Positions 1 to 8,069 of a stretch of 64,000 nucleotides of DNA are shown here, piece after piece (position 1 is the first letter of the stretch; each line of letters opens with the position of its first letter). The notes beneath the pieces were generated by a model, which was not told the origin of the DNA, ran no database searches, and worked only from the letters and a program-made list of their open reading frames with translations. Source of the stretch: Lacrimispora saccharolytica (GTDB lineage: Bacteria > Bacillota > Clostridia > Lachnospirales > Lachnospiraceae); contig JACJJN010000018.1 of the NCBI GenBank assembly GCA_016899975.1, forward strand, positions 1 through 64,000. The letters run 5' to 3'. The position numbers and the translations under genes were made by a program.

Positions 1-71
1 AATGGGAGTATTCCACCGTCCTATACCTCATCCCTGTAACTTATCCACCGTATCAGTTCATTATAAAAATC

Positions 72-1430
72 TTAGATTTTTGTCTTGACAACTGAGCCAC
101 TATAGTCGGCAAACATATATCCGCCTTTGCCCCGGTTCTTTACCTGATACAGCGCTCTGTCTGCAGCTTCGTAAAGGCTGCCAAACTCCCGTTCACCGCT
201 GCGCATTACAATGCCGATGCTGACAGAAATTTCCACATCTTCATAATTTTTTCCGTTCTTTTCCAGAAACTGGCGAGCGATCATCTCCGCGCGTTCCACT
301 GCAGTCTCTTTCTTTTTCAGCCCTGGAAAATAGACAAGAAACTCATCGCCGCCCAGCCGCGCACAGATATCATCACTCCGGCTGTTCCGGCGAAGAATAT
401 CGGCAAATCCGATCAGTACTTCATCTCCTGCCAGATGCCCATAGGTATCGTTCAGCTTCTTAAAATTGTCAATATCCATCATAAACAGCACGCCGTCTTC
501 TTTTTCCTGAAAAGATTTTTTTATCAGCCGCACTGCCGCCTTCCGGTTGAGAATTCCAGTCAGAGAATCCTGCTCCGCCTCCTTCTGCAGCATCTCCTGA
601 CGTTCCATAGACTTTGAAATGTCGATCACGACACCGATGATCGCGCTGCGGCCCTCTTCTGTGACGATCTTTCGTCCTTTGTCATACACCCATTTTTTCT
701 CACCGTTCTTTTTCAGCACACGGTACTGAATTTCATACTCTCCTTTTTCCTGAACATCGTGCAGTACTTTTTGTTCCACCCGTTCCCTGTCCTCCGGAGC
801 GATCGTTTCGATCACCATCTCGCCGGTATTGGCGCGCAGTTCTTCATAAGTATAGCCCAGGTAATCCAGCATTTCATCATTAATAATGTACAGAGGAAAA
901 CCCTTTTCCAGATAGGCTCCGATAATGCCTCCGGGAAAGGTATTCGTCATCAGCTTGATCAGCTCTCTATGTGATTCCATGCTGAGCTTTTTGATGACTT
1001 CATGTCCATATTTCAGCGGGAAAAATTCCTCTTCGCTCTGCAGCGAAGTCGCTATAGACATATGGAGATTCAGGATCTTCCACTGTCCGTCCTCCCGGCA
1101 GCAGGCTGCTGTAAGTCTCGTTTTTAAAGTAAAAAATTCTCCGCTTTTTCCTTCCACACGCGCCGTCACGTTGCAGAATGCGCAGCACACCTCCGAATGC
1201 ATGGATGTTTCGTGATAATCTTCTATGGTATAAAAAATAGGTGTCGGATTAACAGAAAATTCCTTTTGCAGAAGCTGTTCCAGCTCATGTTTGCTCCCTG
1301 CTGTTTCCTGTACTCCGGTACCAATACTGATGATCTCATCGGATACAAATTCCAGCGTTTTTTCCAGATCTCTTTCGCTCATGTAGGCTTTTAAAAACTT
1401 TTCCAGAAGTTCTCTGACTCTATATTCCAC
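72..1430 (-). CDS. Diguanylate cyclase with SnoaL-like, PAS and GGDEF domains
   Basis: This is a cytoplasmic 452-residue signalling protein that should make cyclic di-GMP from GTP. Residues 1-125 resemble a SnoaL/NTF2-like ligand-binding domain, about 150-275 are a PAS sensor (with the usual EYEIQYRVLKKNGEKKWV-type strand), and 285-445 form the GGDEF catalytic domain. The active-site GGDEF is intact at residues 360-364, and an RxxD inhibitory site (R351-D354) sits exactly five residues before it, so product feedback is expected. No membrane segment is visible, so the input is probably a cytosolic small molecule. The start is a GTG eight bases after AAGGAGGT. It stands alone; nothing nearby shows its target, although a regulator with a degenerate GGDEF fold lies at 26.3-27.6 kb. 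The domain calls are secure; the ligand is unknown. Confidence 0.93.
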   Translation of the reverse strand: MEYRVRELLEKFLKAYMSERDLEKTLEFVSDEIISIGTGVQETAGSKHELEQLLQKEFSVNPTPIFYTIEDYHETSMHSEVCCAFCNVTARVEGKSGEFFTLKTRLTAACCREDGQWKILNLHMSIATSLQSEEEFFPLKYGHEVIKKLSMESHRELIKLMTNTFPGGIIGAYLEKGFPLYIINDEMLDYLGYTYEELRANTGEMVIETIAPEDRERVEQKVLHDVQEKGEYEIQYRVLKKNGEKKWVYDKGRKIVTEEGRSAIIGVVIDISKSMERQEMLQKEAEQDSLTGILNRKAAVRLIKKSFQEKEDGVLFMMDIDNFKKLNDTYGHLAGDEVLIGFADILRRNSRSDDICARLGGDEFLVYFPGLKKKETAVERAEMIARQFLEKNGKNYEDVEISVSIGIVMRSGEREFGSLYEAADRALYQVKNRGKGGYMFADYSGSVVKTKI

Positions 1431-1554
1431 GACAGGGTACCTCCTTGTTTTGCTGGTTGTATTATATCATTTTCTATCTATTCTTTTCAACTTTAATTCT
1501 TTCATTCAGAACTTTTGCATTCATCCAATTTTCAGGTATAAACGTACTCTACAA

Positions 1555-1592
1555 ATAAAAAATGGCGAAATGTCTATCACAACACTTCGCCA
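1555..1592 (-). terminator. Rho-independent terminator after the HEPN gene
   Basis: An 11-bp stem (1563-1573 with 1582-1592, one G.U) is followed on the minus strand by a T-rich tract. It lies 25 bases past the stop of the HEPN gene and closes the ATPase-HEPN unit. Confidence 0.75.
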
Positions 1593-1616
1593 AAATTCTG
1601 ATCTGCTTGAATTTCT

Positions 1617-2321
1617 TTATGTATCTGTTTCCTCTGCAATTTCTTGTATAGCGTTTACGATGGATTCAATCTTTGAGATATAATCTTCAACAAAGTCTTT
1701 GGTAATATCTGTTTGTTCAGCAGAGGCGTGACTTCTATCATTTTGATGAGCTATTTCATTTCTTCGCTGAAATAACATTGCTATAGTTTCTTTTCCGATC
1801 CTTATCGATTCTTGCGCATTTCCGCTAGGAAAAGCTTTTTCCATAGCTTTGTTAAATGGTATGCCAATAAGATTTAACTGGTCTCTCATACTTTCACACG
1901 ATAAAAATACATCCCTGCTAAATCGCTTGTTCAAATATTCAAAAAGCCAGTCATTTGATTCCAAAGCAGCTATGGCACTCTCTACTTTTTCCATAGGGAT
2001 CTGAAAAATCTTATACTTCTCTGTTTTTGGCCATGTTCCTGAAAACATTCTGACTAAACAGTATTTACTTATTTCGTGAATGTAAAAGTCAAGTAATCCC
2101 TCCGCCAAAACGACTTGTGATCGCCAAACCATTTTACAAGCACTCTCATTTCCATCAGCGTTTAACTTATCTGCGACAGTAAACTGTGCCTTAACCTCAC
2201 CCATACTTTCTGTAAAATGTTGTTTAATCTCAGACAGAGAAAACTGGATAGGTGTTAACACAGGATGTGCATCGCGTGTGTTTTCCACACGTGGAGCGAG
2301 TGAAATCTCTCTAGACGCCAT
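1617..2321 (-). CDS. HEPN-domain protein (RiboL-PSP/MAE_28990-like), putative RNase effector
   Basis: A 234-residue, mostly helical protein. Near the C terminus it carries RNEIAHQ, i.e. R187-x4-H192, the catalytic signature of HEPN ribonucleases. HEPN proteins of this type are RNA-cutting toxins or effectors in abortive-infection and toxin-antitoxin systems. The gene starts 13 bases after the stop of the AAA15 ATPase and shares its transcript, which suggests an ATPase sensor/effector pair. The block is visibly AT-richer than the DUF3810 gene on its right, consistent with horizontal transfer. Seen: the motif, the pairing and the shared terminator. Inferred: RNase activity and a defence role. 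A non-catalytic HEPN scaffold is possible, but R and H are both present. Confidence 0.75.
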   Translation of the reverse strand: MASREISLAPRVENTRDAHPVLTPIQFSLSEIKQHFTESMGEVKAQFTVADKLNADGNESACKMVWRSQVVLAEGLLDFYIHEISKYCLVRMFSGTWPKTEKYKIFQIPMEKVESAIAALESNDWLFEYLNKRFSRDVFLSCESMRDQLNLIGIPFNKAMEKAFPSGNAQESIRIGKETIAMLFQRRNEIAHQNDRSHASAEQTDITKDFVEDYISKIESIVNAIQEIAEETDT

Positions 2322-2334
2322 ATCATCACCCCAC

Positions 2335-3585
2335 TTACATATCAGAAGAGATTACATTGGCAAAATTAAGATTTAGCATTGGAATTGCTCCATATTTTCC
2401 TGCAATGTAACCTTTCCCAAAGTTCTCGTCTTTGCGAACATTTCTAATCTCTGTAAGCGAAAACAAATCTGTAGAACGATCTGCAGATTTGTTTTCTGTA
2501 AACCAAATCTGATCTCGTCTGAACAAATCCAAATTTAATAATCCTGTTTCATGAGTTGTAAAAATCAGCTGTGCAGGTTTACTTCCGCGTGTATTGACAA
2601 ACTGCTTTACCAATCCAAAAAGAAGCGATTCATGTAAGTTAGATTCAAGTTCATCACAAACCAACACTTTTCCATTAGCTATAATATCGATAAAAGGACA
2701 CAATATTCCAAAAAGTTTTTTTATTCCTGTGGATTCCTCTGAAATCAAATCCGTTTCAAATCCTTCATACAAAACCTTAGCAGAGATCGCATCTATTTTC
2801 TCCTGTAAAAGAATCTTCTTAAATTCGTCCGATAAAAAGGGAGGTAAATGCGAAACATCTAAATCCTCTTTCTTAATATCAACATAGATATCTTTAATTC
2901 CAGTGCCAAGTGCGTCCAAAAACTTTAGAACAGTTGCCTTTACTTTTTCGTTAGTGTTAATTTGGTGCAGTGAGTAATTCATCCAATTTTCTTGGTTACC
3001 CGAATTGTAAATTACTAACTCGTCATTGAAAAAGCGATATGCGGCAGTTACTTCATCAACAGAACTAAAATTTGCAGCACAGGACAACATTAAGCGATTA
3101 GGCTTGAGGACATCTTTACAGCTATTAAAGCGATTGCGAAAGTTACGACCCGCTGAATACTCTTCACCATCACGCTCAAAAATCTTTGTTTGACGACCAT
3201 TGGGAAAATAATAAAGATATTCCTCTACCACGAGCATATTTCTTAATGAAAACCCGAATGCATATCGAATTCCATCAACTACAAATTGAATCTTATAATT
3301 ACTTTTTCGTTCGTAGCCTTCCAGTTTATGAGGTACTTGCAGAATTCCTTGTCCAGGTTGATGGTTAATGCTATTTGAAACAAGATTTTTTACAAATGCT
3401 ATCGCATCGATAAAGTTGCTTTTTCCAGAGCCGTTTGCGCCATAGATAACAGATGATTTCAGAACCTCAACATCTGCTGCTTTTTCTATGTTTTCTGCAT
3501 GAGTTTTGTCTGACCCTGCTATTGCGGAAAAAAGAATTTCATCTCTAATTGATCTGTGATTAGAACAGCTGAACTCTAATAACAT
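2335..3585 (-). CDS. AAA15-family ATPase (COG1106-like), partner of the HEPN protein
   Basis: A 416-residue P-loop ATPase of the SMC/ABC-like AAA15 group. The Walker A motif is GANGSGKSN (residues 49-57), a signature-like segment EESTGIKKLF lies at 284-293, Walker B is KVLVCDELE (306-314), and a switch histidine is in FTTHETGLL. The C-terminal YIAGKYGAIP (about 393-402) is a hallmark of the COG1106 proteins found in AbiL and Rlo-type systems. In such systems the ATPase senses infection and gates an effector, here the HEPN protein 13 bases downstream. A good sigma-A-like promoter lies just upstream, and the start has a strong AGGAAGGAGGG ribosome binding site. The family is well supported; the defence role is inferred from the pairing. 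Confidence 0.85.
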   Translation of the reverse strand: MLLEFSCSNHRSIRDEILFSAIAGSDKTHAENIEKAADVEVLKSSVIYGANGSGKSNFIDAIAFVKNLVSNSINHQPGQGILQVPHKLEGYERKSNYKIQFVVDGIRYAFGFSLRNMLVVEEYLYYFPNGRQTKIFERDGEEYSAGRNFRNRFNSCKDVLKPNRLMLSCAANFSSVDEVTAAYRFFNDELVIYNSGNQENWMNYSLHQINTNEKVKATVLKFLDALGTGIKDIYVDIKKEDLDVSHLPPFLSDEFKKILLQEKIDAISAKVLYEGFETDLISEESTGIKKLFGILCPFIDIIANGKVLVCDELESNLHESLLFGLVKQFVNTRGSKPAQLIFTTHETGLLNLDLFRRDQIWFTENKSADRSTDLFSLTEIRNVRKDENFGKGYIAGKYGAIPMLNLNFANVISSDM

Positions 3586-3608
3586 TACATACCCTCCTTC
3601 CTAAAAAA

Positions 3609-3637
3609 AGTATATCATACAAACAACCGTTTATCAA
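3609..3637 (-). promoter_or_regulatory. Promoter of the AAA15-HEPN unit
   Basis: On the minus strand TTGATA (3632-3637), a 17-base spacer and TATACT (3609-3614) lie about 24 bases upstream of the ATPase start. The remaining AT-rich 3638-3860 region shows no gene. Confidence 0.6.
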
Positions 3638-3862
3638 TTGAATTTGTGTTTTTTCCGCAAAAACTTAAATTAAACGTTCAGTATTGCTCGTGTAGTGTAC
3701 TTTCTTTATCATTCATATTTCCCTCTTACAGAAAGAAATATACTCTCTATATTTTATTCTCCCCATTTTTTATTTTGCCAATATTTTATCTTTTTTCGAT
3801 TTTCTTAACCAGATACGCAAGAAAATGATGCTTCTTGTGCCAATCAACACTTTCAAACGCCG

Positions 3863-3891
3863 TTGCCCTCCCCTCCTCCCCATGTTAAAAT
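3863..3891 (+). promoter_or_regulatory. Possible promoter of the DUF3810 gene
   Basis: TTGCCC (3863-3868) and TAAAAT (3886-3891) are 17 bases apart, and a CGGAGG ribosome binding site and ATG follow. The -35 box is imperfect. Confidence 0.4.
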
Positions 3892-3912
3892 AAATACACC
3901 GGAGGTATACCA

Positions 3913-5022
3913 ATGAAAAAATCTCAAAAAACGAAACCATCCCATTCCCCTGCCAGACACCGCTTCACCACTGCCCTGATCCTCTTTCTGCTCAGCGCCG
4001 CGCTGCTTCTGGTCTCCACGCTGGTCCCAGCCGCCGCAGAATGGTATTCCAGCCAGATCTACCAGCCAGCCGCCGCTGCCATCTCAGGGCTGACCGGACG
4101 CGTGCCATTTTCCCTGGCGGAAATCGGGCTCTATCTGCTGATTCTCGGATTTCTGCTTTCTGCGGCGTACACCATCCGCCGGATCATCAAAAAAGGAAAC
4201 GCCGGTCAGCGGCTGCTCTCCTGGCTGTCCGGAATCCTTCTGGCGGCTTCCCTGCTTGCCTTCTTCTTCATGCTCGGCGGCGGGATCAATTACCACAGGG
4301 TCTCCTTCTCGGAAAAGACCGGGATTTCCGCAGAACCATGCACGGCGGAGGATCTCTCCCGGATCTGCTCCTGGCTGACCGAAGAGGTCAACGCCAGAAG
4401 CGCCCAGGTCTCCAGAGATGAAAACGGCGTCATGATCCTGTCCCGCCCGGAAGGTCCGGACGCAGCCGCCGCCATGGAATCCCTCGGAGAAACCTTTCCG
4501 GATCTGTCCGGCAGCTATCCGATGCCGAAAAAAGTCCTGTGTTCCCAGATCCTTTCACGCCTTGGCCTGACAGGAATCTTTTCCGCTTTCACCATCGAGG
4601 CCAACTACAACCGGGATATGACCGCCTACAACATCCCTTTCACCGTCTGCCATGAACTTTCCCACCTGAGGGGATTTATGCAGGAAGAAGAGGCGAATTT
4701 CATCGCATTCCTGGCATGCATCCAGTCCGAACAGACAGCCTTTCAGTACAGCGGTTATCTGTCCGCGTGGATCTACTGCATGAACGCACTGTACGATACG
4801 GATTACGACACCTGGAGCACCATAAGAAGCCAGCTGGCGCCTTCCGTCGAAGCAGATCTGACCGCCAACCGGGAGTTCTGGGCGTCCTACGACGGAATAC
4901 TGGAAGAAATCTCCACCCAGGTCAACGACACCTACCTGAAGATCAACGGGCAGGACAGCGGGGTGCAGAGTTACGACATGATGGTAGAACTGACAGTTGC
5001 TTATTTCAAGGATAAAATTTGA
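3913..5022 (+). CDS. DUF3810 membrane protein, putative zinc metallopeptidase
   Basis: A 369-residue protein with three N-terminal membrane segments (about 19-41, 70-88, 104-124) and a large soluble C-terminal domain. That domain contains CHELSHLRGF, an HExxH zinc motif at residues 247-251, followed by EEEANFIAF, whose glutamate near 259-260 is a plausible third ligand. This pattern matches the DUF3810 family, common in Lachnospiraceae and of unknown substrate. The start follows a CGGAGG ribosome binding site. It is on the plus strand and GC-richer than the two ATPase pairs on either side, so it looks like a resident gene between acquired modules. The 11-bp stem at 5079-5111 lies past its stop. 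The metallopeptidase role is inferred from the motif only. Confidence 0.88.
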   Translation: MKKSQKTKPSHSPARHRFTTALILFLLSAALLLVSTLVPAAAEWYSSQIYQPAAAAISGLTGRVPFSLAEIGLYLLILGFLLSAAYTIRRIIKKGNAGQRLLSWLSGILLAASLLAFFFMLGGGINYHRVSFSEKTGISAEPCTAEDLSRICSWLTEEVNARSAQVSRDENGVMILSRPEGPDAAAAMESLGETFPDLSGSYPMPKKVLCSQILSRLGLTGIFSAFTIEANYNRDMTAYNIPFTVCHELSHLRGFMQEEEANFIAFLACIQSEQTAFQYSGYLSAWIYCMNALYDTDYDTWSTIRSQLAPSVEADLTANREFWASYDGILEEISTQVNDTYLKINGQDSGVQSYDMMVELTVAYFKDKI

Positions 5023-5078
5023 TCTGTTTCTTTTTGATCCAGTCAGACAGAATAAAAATTTACCCGAAACGGATGACA

Positions 5079-5111
5079 GGGAGCGGTTGAACGTAAGATA
5101 CAACCGCTCCC
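5079..5111. terminator. Perfect 11-bp hairpin between convergent genes
   Basis: GGGAGCGGTTG and CAACCGCTCCC flank an 11-base loop, between the convergent DUF3810 gene and the candidate nuclease. Neither side has a clear T tract, so a terminator role is only likely. Confidence 0.4.
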
Positions 5112-5197
5112 TGCATATCAGGACTTTAGCAAAACTACTTGATATAGCTCAAATTTACACGTTACGCATTCACGTGGCATATACTCGTTTGATACAC

Positions 5198-5773
5198 CTA
5201 AGAATTACGACGTTCTTCCTCCTCTTTCGGACGGATAAAATTTTTTTCAAACAAGTCTGGTGTATATGTATGTGTTTCATTGAACAAATACTTTTCAAAT
5301 TTCTCTATCCCAAACAATTTTTCTTCCTGCTTGGCCAACTGCGTAATGTACTCATAAGTTGCATCCCGGTTTACGGATGGCTGAATCCTTTCTGTTTTTT
5401 CTCCATTATACACCAAAATATAATTTACATGATTTCTGATAAAATCAAAACTTGGAAAAATACCCCATTCCAGCAACATAATCAAGCTGTCATACAACTT
5501 TCTATAGATTTCATGCGTTTTGATCGTTCCATTTTTAAATTCAACAAAAAACCATTTGCCATCAACATCTTTATATAATGCATCATTAGATTTTGGAACA
5601 CTGCTCCAGCCTCTTCCTCGGGCAAACTCATTTGGTATTTTATCAAAATTTACAACCTCGATACCACTTTCGCACATTGGAATGTTTTTTGTAGTATCCA
5701 TAGAAGCACGTTTCAAGGTACAGATATGTGGTTTTAGTTTTTCAGGAAGGCTTTCCATTACTTCTTCTGTCAT
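5198..5773 (-). CDS. Unknown protein with PD-(D/E)xK-like motif, partner of AAA ATPase
   Basis: A 191-residue protein that I do not recognise as a named family. The central stretch SNDALYKDVDGKWFFVEFKN fits the core of a PD-(D/E)xK nuclease fold: D64, a beta hairpin, then E78-x-K80 at the end of a hydrophobic strand. A helix (about 87-103) and another strand (NYILVYN) follow, as in that fold. The C terminus is acidic, then basic (EEEERRNS). The gene starts 14 bases after the stop of the ATPase at 5788-7101 and is surely co-transcribed with it. An ATPase plus nuclease-like partner is the usual layout of anti-phage or Abi systems (for example OLD/Gabija-like or PARIS-like pairs), but the sequence is not an evident TOPRIM or helicase. 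Nuclease activity is inferred. Confidence 0.55.
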   Translation of the reverse strand: MTEEVMESLPEKLKPHICTLKRASMDTTKNIPMCESGIEVVNFDKIPNEFARGRGWSSVPKSNDALYKDVDGKWFFVEFKNGTIKTHEIYRKLYDSLIMLLEWGIFPSFDFIRNHVNYILVYNGEKTERIQPSVNRDATYEYITQLAKQEEKLFGIEKFEKYLFNETHTYTPDLFEKNFIRPKEEEERRNS

Positions 5774-5787
5774 TTACACATTACCCC

Positions 5788-7101
5788 TTATTGGTTGTTC
5801 AACTCGTATCTTAACGTATTCAACATTTGAATTGGCGAAGCCATTTTTTGATAAATCAAATCTATTTTTCTGGTGACGTCATCCATTTTTACTGTATTTC
5901 CGACATTGGATGATAAATAGTAATGAACCTTGCTGTCAATTTCATATTTGCATGAAAACAAATTAATTGCATCAACAAAATACGGGCTGTGGGTAGTCAC
6001 TACTACCGAAAGATCGAAATGTTTCTGCAGCAATACAATCAGCTCCGCATAAGCAATCTGCCATTGCGGATGCAGATGAATTTCAGGCTCATCCAAGATA
6101 ACAACATCTTTCTCTCTTATACATCCTTTTTCAATCAACATCTTTAATATCACAAAGGATTTCATTCCGGTGGAAAGATTGTAAAATGAAATTGGTTCAT
6201 TAAATTGATGACCCTTTAAATAAAAATCATCTCCGTTTCGACCGGTTATAATTTCTCCGTCTACAACATTTTCCAGTGTTCGAAAGATATCGTTTAACTT
6301 TTCTTTTGCACGCACGGTCTCAATCACGCCGTCCATGCCATATTCTTTACGATCATTTGTCAGCATGTTTTTCAGCAGCTGATTCATGGGATTCAAATCA
6401 TTGTATTTTGACAATTCATCGATAAGAAACGGATTGTCGATATAAATAGCCTGATGAGAAATACCAATTTCATCTGTAAATTCCGCACACTGATTTTCAC
6501 GAAAAAGAACCTGATTTCTTTTTCCGCGGATTTCCAAACTCAATACCGTATCCTCATCACAACCCTGCGTGAGAGAATTAATCTGTCCATGAAAAACATC
6601 ATCAAAATATCGGGAAATAGTTTCTCGGGCAATAACTTCTTCCGGAATGAATAAAATCTCTATTGTATTCAATGAAAGTTCATCAATCAGATCTTTCCAA
6701 TCTTCAGGTTCTTCTGGACGATGTACATTCTCCAAACCTTCAATTGCACGCTCTATACTATCACGAATATATTCTTCAGAAAAAGACATTCTCTTCAACT
6801 TATGTCGTAAATTCAAAGTTATTCTACGTGCCGTATTCCTGGCATTAACAAATACTTTCGATTTAGAAAATCCTGCATCAGTCAAGTGTTTTTGTAAAAT
6901 AATTCTGTTTGTATTTTCGATCTCATTAAAACGTTCGTTCCAAATTCTTTCTTCAATATCAGACCATGCATTAAACAACGTAAATAAGATTTTTCCGATT
7001 GTACTTTTGCCCGTATTATTCTCACCAGCTATTACAGTGATACCATCAATAATAATATTGGCCTCGTTGATTTTTGCAAAATTTTTTATATTTAATTTCA
7101 T
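5788..7101 (-). CDS. AAA family ATPase (OLD/AAA15-like), possible defence sensor
   Basis: A 437-residue ABC/SMC-type ATPase. Walker A is GENNTGKST (26-34), the signature-like segment is YNLSTGMKSF, Walker B is DVVILDEPEIHLHP, and the switch region is VVTTHSPYFVDA. Between Walker A and the signature is an insert of about 270 residues, helical and charged, as in RecF/OLD-like overcoming-lysogenization ATPases that lack a TOPRIM domain. The small PD-(D/E)xK-like gene follows 14 bases downstream. The pair is separate from, and unlike, the AAA15-HEPN pair 2 kb away, although both are AT-rich and on the same strand. ATPase identity is firm; the anti-phage role is inferred. Confidence 0.85.
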   Translation of the reverse strand: MKLNIKNFAKINEANIIIDGITVIAGENNTGKSTIGKILFTLFNAWSDIEERIWNERFNEIENTNRIILQKHLTDAGFSKSKVFVNARNTARRITLNLRHKLKRMSFSEEYIRDSIERAIEGLENVHRPEEPEDWKDLIDELSLNTIEILFIPEEVIARETISRYFDDVFHGQINSLTQGCDEDTVLSLEIRGKRNQVLFRENQCAEFTDEIGISHQAIYIDNPFLIDELSKYNDLNPMNQLLKNMLTNDRKEYGMDGVIETVRAKEKLNDIFRTLENVVDGEIITGRNGDDFYLKGHQFNEPISFYNLSTGMKSFVILKMLIEKGCIREKDVVILDEPEIHLHPQWQIAYAELIVLLQKHFDLSVVVTTHSPYFVDAINLFSCKYEIDSKVHYYLSSNVGNTVKMDDVTRKIDLIYQKMASPIQMLNTLRYELNNQ

Positions 7102-7277
7102 ACAGTATCCCTTTCCATTTCACGCACTGACAAAAATCAATTCTTCCAGCCCATACAGAAAATACGCAGGTATTTCTGCAGCGTCATAACTGATAACAGT
7201 TCAGCTGACTGAGCTATTACTGCGACTATTTTTATTCTATCCCATTTTATTAACAATTACAATCGAAAGATCAAACT

Positions 7278-7853
7278 CTACTCCGCTTCCTCCATTTTCC
7301 CCTTCCGCCTCTTCTCATACCGCCTCTCAAACATCGAAGCCAGGATCTGCAGTACCACCGCCGCCGCGATCACGCCCCCGGCGATGACCTTGCCTTCCGG
7401 CCCGGTGAGTATCTGGGCAATCTCTCCGATCTCCGGATAAGACTTCACAACCTTTCCGATAAAATTCTCATAGGACGCCGGATTCATATCCTCGGTCTGG
7501 TTGGCGTCTCCCTTGGTGATAAATTCACCCATCAGCACCCGGTTCTCCACGACACGGTGGGTGATAATGCTGGCGGAATCCTTCGCCCCGTAAAAAGCGA
7601 TCACATCATCCGCCTCCACATCCTCCGGCTCCATCTCCTGAATATACACCAGACTTCCGGTGGGGATCGCGGGCTCCATACTTCCGCTGATGACCGTATA
7701 AATATGATACCCGAACAGTCTCGGCACCGTCAGCGGCAGGCACACCAGCACCAGCGCCACAAGCATCACGGTTCCGAAAATATTGCAGAACAATGCCGCG
7801 GAACTTCTCCGTTTCCCTTCCTTTTTTTTCTTTCTGTCTGGCTTCCCCGTCAT
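7278..7853 (-). CDS. sipW: SipW-like (ER-type) signal peptidase I
   Basis: A 191-residue membrane peptidase with a basic N terminus, a membrane segment (about 20-45) and a second one near the C terminus (about 155-175). The catalytic serine is S58 in SGSMEPAIPTG. The general base is a histidine, H99 in ITHRVV, and an aspartate lies at D116 in TKGDANQ. The Ser-His-Asp set marks the SipW/archaeal/ER type rather than the Ser-Lys bacterial type. In Bacillus SipW processes TasA and TapA. Here two proteins with SipW-type signal peptides (9993-10748 and 10745-11272) lie 3 kb upstream in the same orientation and are the obvious substrates. A terminator (7988-8051) separates it from the surface-protein operon, so it may be expressed separately or by readthrough. 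Confidence 0.92.
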   Translation of the reverse strand: MTGKPDRKKKKEGKRRSSAALFCNIFGTVMLVALVLVCLPLTVPRLFGYHIYTVISGSMEPAIPTGSLVYIQEMEPEDVEADDVIAFYGAKDSASIITHRVVENRVLMGEFITKGDANQTEDMNPASYENFIGKVVKSYPEIGEIAQILTGPEGKVIAGGVIAAAVVLQILASMFERRYEKRRKGKMEEAE

Positions 7854-7987
7854 CTGACTCTTATCTCCTTATCCACCCTGTATTCTCTGTCAATCCTGTA
7901 CAGCTGCTGTTCCGATCCGACACACTGCCCGGTTCTCATTTGCGCCAATAGATTCACTCCACTGCCGCAAGCGATGTGCCGTATATC

Positions 7988-8051
7988 AAAAAATGCCGGG
8001 AACCAAAGCGTGTGGAACGTATCCGTCCATTCTCACGCTTCCGCCCCCGGC
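7988..8051 (-). terminator. Terminator after the surface-protein operon
   Basis: An imperfect long stem (outer GCCGGG/CCCGGC, inner AAGCGTG/CACGCTT) is followed on the minus strand by ATTTTTTGA. It lies just past the stop of the 377-residue surface protein and upstream of sipW. Confidence 0.65.
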
Positions 8052-8069
8052 GTCCTGTTATTTATTGTA

